Shown in pieces: positions 6,255 to 8,299 of a stretch of 8,299 nt of DNA (its first letter is position 1; each line of letters opens with the position of its first letter). The notes beneath the pieces are model-generated. The model was not told where the DNA came from, ran no database searches, and worked only from the letters and a program-made list of their open reading frames with translations. The DNA comes from an uncultured Eubacterium sp. (GTDB taxonomy: Bacteria > Bacillota > Clostridia > Lachnospirales > Lachnospiraceae), in the NCBI GenBank assembly GCA_910586045.1, contig CAJUIH010000125.1, positions 1-8,299 on the forward strand, in the 5' to 3' direction. Both the position numbers and the translations under genes were made by a program.

Positions 6255-7178
6255 TTAAGCCTTGATATTTTTATCAATCAGCCCATCGATCGCTTCTACC
6301 AAAAATCCAATCTCCGGTTTGGTAAGCTGTGCATCCGCACCAAGCGCCTCCCCTTTTCTTCTCATTTCATCATTTACAAGGGATGAGAATATAATCAATG
6401 GAATCTGTTTTAAAACATCATCCGTTTTCACTAGTTTTGTCAGGCGGTGTCCGTCCATAAGCGGCATTTCAATATCGGTAATGATACAATGTACCCTGTT
6501 AAGCACGTTGTTATTACTTTTATATTCCAGCAGCTTATCCCATGCTTCCTTACCGTTCATGCACATCGTAATATTCACATAGCCTGCTTTCTTTAAGCTG
6601 TCTGTAATGAGTTTGCCAAGTAATGGTGAATCCTCCGCGATCAGGATCGGAGACTCGCTTCGGTTACGTTCTCCCAGCGCTTCGATATCAGATACTTTAA
6701 GGCCTGTTTCCGGGCTGATGTCCGTAACAATCTTCTCAAAGTCAAGAATTACGACCAGCTTATCTTCCAGCTTGATTACACCCGTTGATACACCGCCTCT
6801 GGATTCTTCTCCTTTATCTGTATTAATCGTAGAATCCGGTTTGATAATATCGGCCCAGGAAACTCTGTGGATTCCGATTACCTGGTCTACATGAAATGCA
6901 ATGTTTAATTTGTTGAAATTGGTAATGATAAACAGCCCTTCGTTGTCCGCAGTCGGCAGGCCGAGACATTTTTTCAGGCTGATTACCGTAATCATCGTAT
7001 CACGCGGCATAAAAATTCCCTCTACACTTGAGTGTGCATTTGGAATCGGCGTAATCGGCTGATATGTAAGAATCTCACGGATTTTCGCAACATTGATCCC
7101 ATAATGGTTTCCATTTAATGTAAATTCCAATACTTCCAGCTCATTCGTTCCATTTTCTAACAGAATGTTTGTATCCAT
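6255..7178 (-). CDS. cheV: Chemotaxis coupling protein CheV (CheW domain plus receiver)
   Basis: CheV joins chemoreceptors to the kinase CheA through its CheW-like domain and tunes adaptation through a phosphorylatable receiver. In this 307-residue protein the CheW domain covers about 13-155 (LEFTLNGNHYGINVAKIREIL, then GIFMPRDTMITVISLKKCLG). The receiver covers about 176-305: acidic pocket E182/D183 in LIAEDSP, phospho-acceptor D235 in IITDIEMPLMDG, switch Ser at about 265 in IIFSS, and K287 in LTKPE. All key residues are present, so it should be phosphorylatable. GGGAGG about 8 nt upstream supports the start, and a promoter with an A-rich upstream element precedes it. Its presence implies a motile host with CheA and receptors encoded elsewhere. 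The neighbouring lipoprotein and acidic membrane protein are not standard chemotaxis partners. Confidence 0.96.
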   Translation of the reverse strand: MDTNILLENGTNELEVLEFTLNGNHYGINVAKIREILTYQPITPIPNAHSSVEGIFMPRDTMITVISLKKCLGLPTADNEGLFIITNFNKLNIAFHVDQVIGIHRVSWADIIKPDSTINTDKGEESRGGVSTGVIKLEDKLVVILDFEKIVTDISPETGLKVSDIEALGERNRSESPILIAEDSPLLGKLITDSLKKAGYVNITMCMNGKEAWDKLLEYKSNNNVLNRVHCIITDIEMPLMDGHRLTKLVKTDDVLKQIPLIIFSSLVNDEMRRKGEALGADAQLTKPEIGFLVEAIDGLIDKNIKA

Positions 7179-7216
7179 ACCTAATTTCCTCCCGATGCCA
7201 TTCTCAAATTATATTC

Positions 7217-7274
7217 AGTATATCACACTATTGACCAAATTTACACGTATTTTTTATAATTTTTTTATTTTTTT
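7217..7274 (-). promoter_or_regulatory. cheV promoter with extended -10 and A-rich UP-like element
   Basis: On the minus strand TGATATACT (7225-7217) is an extended -10 (TG, one base, then TATACT) about 39 bp before the cheV start. The -35 position is poor (TGTAAA at 17-nt spacing). The region just upstream (7274-7250) is almost pure A/T with A runs, as in UP elements contacted by RNA polymerase alpha subunits. An alternative -10, TATAAT at 7213-7208, pairs with TTGGTC (7238-7233) only at a long 19-nt spacing. The match to the motility sigma-D/sigma-28 consensus is poor. Confidence 0.5.
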
Positions 7275-7281
7275 GTCCGCA

Positions 7282-8055
7282 CTAGTCTGATACAAGCTGA
7301 ACAGTAGAACCTGTCCCGTTTATGGTCACTTCCAGATCCATACTTTTTACTTTTTTCACGGTCCCTTCTTTCACCTGGAATACCAAAACCGTCTTCTTTG
7401 CCGCTCCTGCTTTCAAGCTGCCCTGATAAGTCCCAAGGTCATCCAACAAAATCGTTGTATCCGCAGATACGTTCAAATCACCGTTTACATTCAGCCTAAA
7501 TGTCGGCATCTTAGAAAGGATGTTACATTTTGCTTTCTTATTTCCGGTATTTTTCAGGTTTACATGCAATACTAAAAGTTCATTTCCGCTGTTTGCCCGG
7601 ATCATATAGCTGGCTGATTCCATATACGTAGAAGTAACCTCATACCCTTTATAGACGGCCTCAATGCCGTTTAGTTTAAGCGCCTGACCCAGGGATACAT
7701 AATCTATTTTCGGCTGTTCGCTGGATTGGCTTTGATCTGGCTGCCGGCCGGATTCCGTTTTGGAATTATCCTTATTTTCATCCTGCTTTGCTTCCTGCTT
7801 TTGCTGTTCTTCTTTTTCCTTTTGTTCTTCTTCCTTGCGCCGCTCTTCTTCCTGTTGCATCCTGGCTTTCAGCATTGTGACATCTGAGATCCCCTCGGAC
7901 TGTCTTTTATTAAACTTTGTCACAGCGCGCGTGGCATAATGTACCACTACCGCCTCTTCTTCATCCGTCAATTCATACAACTGCTCACCACAGCCGCAGG
8001 CCGTGATGGAAACTGCAAGTGCAAGGGCGCCTGCTGCTAACCTTTTCTTTTTCAT
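7282..8055 (-). CDS. Secreted lipoprotein with charged linker and C-terminal beta domain (DUF4352-like)
   Basis: The 257-residue protein starts MKKKRLAAGALALAV, a type II signal peptide, with lipobox ITAC and lipidated C20; a second Cys follows at C22. Mature residues 25-55 (YELTDEEEAVVVHYATRAVT) are predicted helical. Residues about 63-115 are a Glu/Lys/Gln-rich, probably coiled or disordered, spacer. Residues about 118-255 look like an immunoglobulin-like beta sandwich: GNELLVLHVNLKNTGNKKAK, then LGTYQGSLKAGAAKKTVLVF. This pattern resembles DUF4352-type extracellular domains of Firmicutes lipoproteins. It should be anchored on the outer face of the membrane; its ligand or partner is unknown. 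The start is supported by GGGAG 7 nt upstream. No terminator separates it from cheV, so part of its transcript may enter cheV. Confidence 0.88.
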   Translation of the reverse strand: MKKKRLAAGALALAVSITACGCGEQLYELTDEEEAVVVHYATRAVTKFNKRQSEGISDVTMLKARMQQEEERRKEEEQKEKEEQQKQEAKQDENKDNSKTESGRQPDQSQSSEQPKIDYVSLGQALKLNGIEAVYKGYEVTSTYMESASYMIRANSGNELLVLHVNLKNTGNKKAKCNILSKMPTFRLNVNGDLNVSADTTILLDDLGTYQGSLKAGAAKKTVLVFQVKEGTVKKVKSMDLEVTINGTGSTVQLVSD

Positions 8056-8125
8056 CTGCTTACTCCCATATACAAAATATGCGCATTCCGTTCGTCTGCC
8101 TGCAAAAACATCATGCCTATTATTT

Positions 8126-8187
8126 ATGTTAACATTCTTTCACGAATTAAGCAATGCTTTCTTTTTATTTCTTTTTTATTTCTTTTC
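8126..8187 (-). promoter_or_regulatory. Promoter of the lipoprotein gene with A-rich upstream tract
   Basis: On the minus strand a -35-like TTGCTT (8154-8149) and a -10-like TAACAT (8131-8126) are 17 nt apart and about 70 bp upstream of the start codon. Directly upstream (8187-8155) lies an A-rich tract with a repeated GAAATAAAAA unit, resembling an UP element and similar in position to that of cheV. The hexamers match the consensus only in part. Confidence 0.45.
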
Positions 8188-8280
8188 GGGGAGGAGCAGC
8201 CGACACCCCGCAACTTCATTTTTTGTATCCAGTTCCATCCAAAACTCCGTTGTTTTGCAACCCCTAATAGATACTTTCAT
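8176..8280 (-). CDS. Possible small ORF (34 residues), doubtful
   Basis: An ATG at 8280-8278 opens a 34-codon frame beginning MKVSIRGCKTTEFWMELDTK and ending with a TAA at 8178-8176. AAGG lies about 8-11 nt upstream, a modest ribosome binding site. It has two Cys residues, a mixed composition and no membrane segment. The stop falls within the A-rich tract upstream of the lipoprotein promoter. Nothing identifies a family, and a frame this short can occur by chance, so this is offered only as a candidate small protein. Confidence 0.22.
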   Translation of the reverse strand: MKVSIRGCKTTEFWMELDTKNEVAGCRLLLPEKK

Positions 8281-8299
8281 TCATAAAACCTTAATCCAC

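Noticed and set aside
7217..7250. Sigma-28 (motility sigma) promoter before cheV
   Set aside because: A TAAA is present, but no GCCGATAT-like element follows at 15 nt; the only GATAT is at the wrong spacing.
7250..7275. T-rich plus-strand tract as terminator of the lipoprotein gene
   Set aside because: On the transcribed minus strand it is A-rich and has no GC hairpin in front, so it fits an upstream promoter element better.

Overview
The window reads as a chromosomal segment of a motile, low-to-mid GC Gram-positive anaerobe, most likely a Clostridia/Lachnospiraceae-type Firmicute. This rests on strong AGGAGG-type ribosome binding sites, a CheV chemotaxis coupler, a short FliD-like protein, a lipoprotein with a lipobox and a charged linker, and A-rich tracts beside the promoters. 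The species is inferred from style, not proven. Every gene I can support lies on the minus strand, so transcription runs from high to low coordinates.

Layout in transcription order. At 8299-8056 there is a leader with one doubtful 34-residue ORF and the promoter of a secreted lipoprotein (8055-7282). A second promoter with an A-rich upstream element drives cheV (7178-6255), which is followed by an imperfect terminator hairpin. A 613-residue single-pass membrane protein of unknown function (6153-4312) comes next. It has a very acidic region built of short repeated helical motifs, then a lysine-rich stretch, one membrane segment and an outside domain. It is packed 1 bp ahead of hisH (4310-3693), which sits 5 bp ahead of hisF (3687-2926). 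ung (2870-2193) follows 55 bp later with no terminator between. A hairpin with a short T tail at 2026-2063 probably ends this unit. Then come a FliD-like protein (1897-1103) with a classic terminator, a HIT-family protein (957-535) with its own promoter, a palindromic hairpin, and an AT-rich gene cut by the window edge (329 to 1).

How the genes relate. HisH and HisF form imidazole glycerol phosphate synthase of histidine biosynthesis. Ung removes uracil from DNA. CheV couples chemoreceptors to CheA and carries its own receiver domain. The FliD-like protein suggests flagellar or related surface export. The histidine genes are an isolated pair, with no hisA between them or other his genes nearby, and they are translationally packed behind the unknown membrane protein.

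The best candidate for undescribed biology is that membrane protein. It lies directly downstream of cheV, and its cytoplasmic part carries a motif resembling the FliM/FliY N-terminal CheY-binding peptide within an array of similar acidic motifs. I saw no CRISPR array, tRNA, rRNA, insertion sequence or phage gene.
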